Assembly (NCBI GenBank): GCA_964389005.1
Contig: CAYMCV010000014.1
Coordinates: forward strand, 1 to 33,442
Source: CAYMCV01 sp964389005
GTDB taxonomy: Bacteria > Bacillota > Clostridia > Lachnospirales > Lachnospiraceae
DNA: 33,442 bases
Reading direction: 5' to 3'
Positions 31,409-33,442 of this stretch are shown here, piece by piece. The notes below the pieces were generated by a model. The model searched no databases. It was not told the origin of the DNA and saw nothing but the letters and a program-made list of their open reading frames with translations. The position numbers and the translations under genes are program-made. Numbering within the stretch: the stretch's first letter is position 1; each line of letters starts with the position of its first letter.

Positions 31409-32929
31409 TTATGATACATCGCTGGCATATAGAAATTGTATCTCATCTGTTTTAATATTTTTACGGTATTTTCTTAATATCTCCAAGCGGTATGCCTCTC
31501 TCCAACCGATATCATTCTCCGGATCGCGCGCACTGCAATAGAGATTAAAGTAAATCCAATCGTCGACTTGCTCCACATCGTCAATCGTGAGTCGCTTTTC
31601 TTCATCTCTGTCTTCATAGTAGTACCAAAGACCGAATCCCGTAATTTCCTTCTCGCTCAGCAGAACCGTACATGAGCCTTCATATCCGTCCAGAACAAAC
31701 ACTTCTTTGGATGTGTAGTTATATTGCGGCTGGTTCTGCTGGGTCACCGGCGTAAACTCCAGCGTCGGAATGGTACCCTCAAGCGGTATCACTTCATTGT
31801 TTCCCGCTATATCCATATAGAAAACAGCGCTGCTTGTCCCATCATCATAGAGATAATACGTTTCCATCGCTGCGCCTTNNNNNNNNNNNNNNNNNNNNNC
31901 AATCTCCACCGTCTACCGGCACGCGACCGATAATGCCGCCGTCATAAAAATTACCGCTTCCCGAATATCCACCGAATGCAAAATACATCATGTCTTTACG
32001 GAAGATGATGTTCTGGAGCAAATAATAATTGGATTCATACTCATTAAAAGCCACATCACTTTCACGCATGCACACCGGCTCGCTGATTTCTCCTGTTTCG
32101 GAATCATAGCATTTGATTTTGTACAATTCCNNNNNNNNNNGACTACGCTCCGATAAAAAACCCTGCCTTTGTATATACCGAAGACTTCTCCCACTCCGGC
32201 ATCGAGTTCCGTCGAAGTTTCTGTCAATAAGCTATAGGCCGCCAAATATCCATACGGTTCATAAATATGTTGATACAACACGCCGATGACAGGATCGATT
32301 GCTGCCCATTTCCCGGCTCCGTATTCCTTGTAATCTCCGCCTTCTAAGTCACAACTGTACATTATGGTAGTTCCGTCTTCCGGCATATACTGTGAGTACA
32401 TGCGATTTCCGTAGAAAAACATATCGGAATAGCCTTGATCCGCAAAGCGAACAACTTCTTCTCCTCGTTCGTTAAGACCGACAATTTCTGCATCACCCTG
32501 AACAGTCACATAGTCTCCCCACAACCCTTCACAGTCGGTATTCTCAATAGTTCTGACGCGATAATAGGTTATGTCTTTGTATCTTACAACCTCGCTGCCG
32601 TTATTGAGACATAATGTAGTGTCGGCTCCCGCCACCGGTATTCTGTCATCTTCATCGTCCTGTGATTCCGCTTCGTCTTCATTTGCTGACTCATCCTCAG
32701 TTACCGATTCATCCTCAGTCGCTGATTCATCCTCAGAATCTGTCGGTACTTCGGATTCCTCAAGTTCCTCTTGTACTACTGATGTCTCTTGCTCGTTCGC
32801 CATCGGTCTAAACATACTCATCCTGCCCAAAAACAAAACAATCACCAGCACGACAATCAGCCCCATCACCATCAATGCGGCAAGCACTGAAATCAATACG
32901 ATTACCCATGTTTTCTTTTTTTTGTTCAT
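31409..32929 (-). CDS. Membrane-anchored protein with acidic linker and beta-repeat (DUF5050-like) domain, interrupted by two sequence gaps
   Basis: About 500 residues once the gaps are bridged. ATG at 32927-32929 with AGGGAG nine bases upstream gives MNKKKKTW, one membrane helix (about 8-33), a short loop, then a low-complexity acidic linker (about 50-95, repeats of DES-TE/VE-type sequence) and a long extracellular domain of repeated beta-rich segments (for example ITYYRVRTIENT, DMFFYGNRMYSQ, GRVFYRSVV, MMYFAFGGYSG, VDDWIYFNLYCSA). This pattern fits DUF5050/propeller-like secreted proteins. The frame changes across both N runs (31879-31899 and 32131-32140), so gap lengths are not exact; both sides are otherwise open and share style, so this is one gene. 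Ligand unknown. It is upstream of the sirtuin. Confidence 0.8.
31879..31899. other. Assembly gap, 21 N
   Basis: Unknown bases inside the beta-repeat gene. The coding frame differs on the two sides, so 21 is not the true length modulo three. Confidence 0.98.
32131..32140. other. Assembly gap, 10 N
   Basis: Unknown bases inside the beta-repeat gene. The frame also shifts here; ten is likely a placeholder length. Confidence 0.98.
32691..32744. repeat. 18-bp tandem repeat encoding the acidic linker
   Basis: Three consecutive 18-base units beginning TCATCCTCAG (32691, 32709, 32727), in frame, encode repeats of the acidic linker. The 18-base length keeps frame if copies are gained or lost. Confidence 0.8.
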
Positions 32930-32987
32930 CCTTTCATTCTCCCTTACACTTTTACTTATTTGTTTCATCGCAAGAATTATATGTAAT

Positions 32988-33010
32988 AAATCACCTGCGA
33001 AATGTGATTT
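32988..33010. promoter_or_regulatory. Palindrome upstream of the beta-repeat gene
   Basis: AAATCAC and GTGATTT flank nine bases, just upstream (on the minus strand) of a TATAAT-like hexamer at about 32978-32983. The position would suit an operator; no good -35 element is visible. Confidence 0.35.
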
Positions 33011-33171
33011 ACATTTGATAAATACTTCGAACTATTATTTAATGATAAATATGAAACGAGAGCAAACTTCCGAAGTCTTATTAATTACTGTCGGATATGA
33101 TTATCCGGTTTCATAATTTGTTGGACTGCTTGGTCTCTTGGGGCGGTTGCCGGGACGCTTGGTTGGCATTT

Positions 33172-33442
33172 ACCTGTAAATTTCGACATCTCTTCATTTT
33201 TACAGGTGCCTTGCTCGCCCTTTTGATTGCCGCTTACCTGTAAATTTCGGCATTCCCTCATTTTTACAGGTGCCTTGCTCTCCCTTTTGCTTGTCGTCTA
33301 CCTGTAATTTTCGCCATTTCCTCGTTTTTACAGGTGCCTTGCTCTCCCTTTTGTTTGTCGTCTACCTGTAAATTTCGCCATTTCCTCATTTTTACAGGTG
33401 CCTTGCTCGCTCTCTTGCTTATTTCCTACCTGTAAATTTCGC
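33172..33442. repeat. 64-bp tandem repeat array with a 36-bp palindromic half in each unit
   Basis: Units start at 33172, 33236, 33300, 33364 and 33428, a constant period of 64 bases; the fifth is cut by the window end. In each unit the first 36 bases open with ACCTGTAAA (ACCTGTAAT in the third) and close with TTTACAGGT, giving a stem of 8-9 pairs and an 18-base loop. The remaining 28 bases (GCCTTGCTC..., then CTTTTG in the first three) are also conserved, with scattered changes. No frame stays open through it, since 64 is not a multiple of three. The stretch 33117-33171 just before it is GC-richer, without a visible gene; its last bases vaguely resemble the 28-base part and may be a decayed unit. 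Confidence 0.9.

Noticed and set aside
31845..32126. Separate 93-residue gene
   Set aside because: It is an internal piece of the beta-repeat protein between two assembly gaps, with no ribosome binding site at its first ATG.
32571..33116. 181-residue plus-strand frame rich in Ser/Asp
   Set aside because: It is the complement of the acidic 18-bp repeat region of the beta-repeat gene; repeat-driven frames opposite Glu/Asp-rich sequence are expected.
33172..33442. CRISPR array with 36-base repeats and 28-base spacers
   Set aside because: The would-be spacers are nearly the same sequence in each unit, and no cas gene is present in the window.
1..33442. tRNA or rRNA genes
   Set aside because: The gene-free stretches were read on both strands and no cloverleaf-like or rRNA-like sequence was noticed; a tRNA search program would be needed to be certain.

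Overview
The window looks like chromosome from an anaerobic, low-to-mid GC Firmicute of the class Clostridia, probably near Lachnospiraceae. The pointers are: a pyruvate formate-lyase/activase pair beside a small 2[4Fe-4S] ferredoxin; the Firmicutes order gdpP-rplI-dnaB and rpsF-ssb-rpsR; a zinc-type S18; a DUF951 protein; strong AGGAGG ribosome binding sites with frequent TTG/GTG starts; and TTGACA/TATAAT-type promoters. The assignment is inferred from gene content only. No tRNA, rRNA, transposase, integrase or CRISPR array was found.

Layout. (1) 46-1844, minus strand: four tandem, diverged paralogues of a small membrane-anchored protein, the last cut short by an early stop. (2) 2114-7783, minus: a very large cytoplasmic signalling protein, REC - degenerate GGDEF - intact EAL - about seven PAS-like modules - histidine kinase - REC. 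(3) 8087-8359, plus: a small DUF4870-like membrane protein with a clear promoter and terminator. (4) 8432-8996: a gene-free stretch filled with nested inverted repeats. (5) 8997-12079, plus: a probable operon of a double DUF1538 membrane protein (resembling a fused UmpA-UmpB cation/proton antiporter), a double-domain P-II-like protein and three small membrane proteins. A bidirectional terminator separates it from (6) 12157-14998, minus: trkH and trkA, potassium uptake. (7) 15267-18488, plus: a CheB-CheR-PAS-pseudo-HisKA-REC hybrid. (8) 18584-21899, plus: pflB, pflA and a ferredoxin. (9) 21995-26565, minus: a MerR-type regulator, dnaB, rplI and gdpP. (10) 26716-29011, minus: a multi-spanning membrane protein and dtd. 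(11) 29134-30182, minus: rpsR, ssb and rpsF, with a short leader that may hold the S6:S18 autoregulatory element. (12) 30454-32929, minus: a DUF951 gene, a sirtuin, and a membrane-anchored acidic-linker/beta-repeat protein interrupted by two runs of N. (13) 33172 to the end: a 64-bp tandem array in which every unit carries a 36-bp imperfect palindrome.

Themes. Cation homeostasis recurs: trkAH, the DUF1538/P-II operon, and gdpP, which degrades c-di-AMP, a nucleotide known in Firmicutes to control potassium transporters through RCK_C and other domains. Second-messenger and phosphorelay signalling is the other theme: an EAL phosphodiesterase fused to a hybrid kinase, and a CheBR hybrid that has lost its phosphoacceptor histidine and has no ATPase domain. 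The least explained parts are the 64-bp array, the inverted-repeat cluster at 8568-8946, the membrane-protein paralogue array and the three small proteins in the DUF1538/P-II operon. The candidates for an undescribed system are the DUF1538/P-II/small-protein operon and the 64-bp array.
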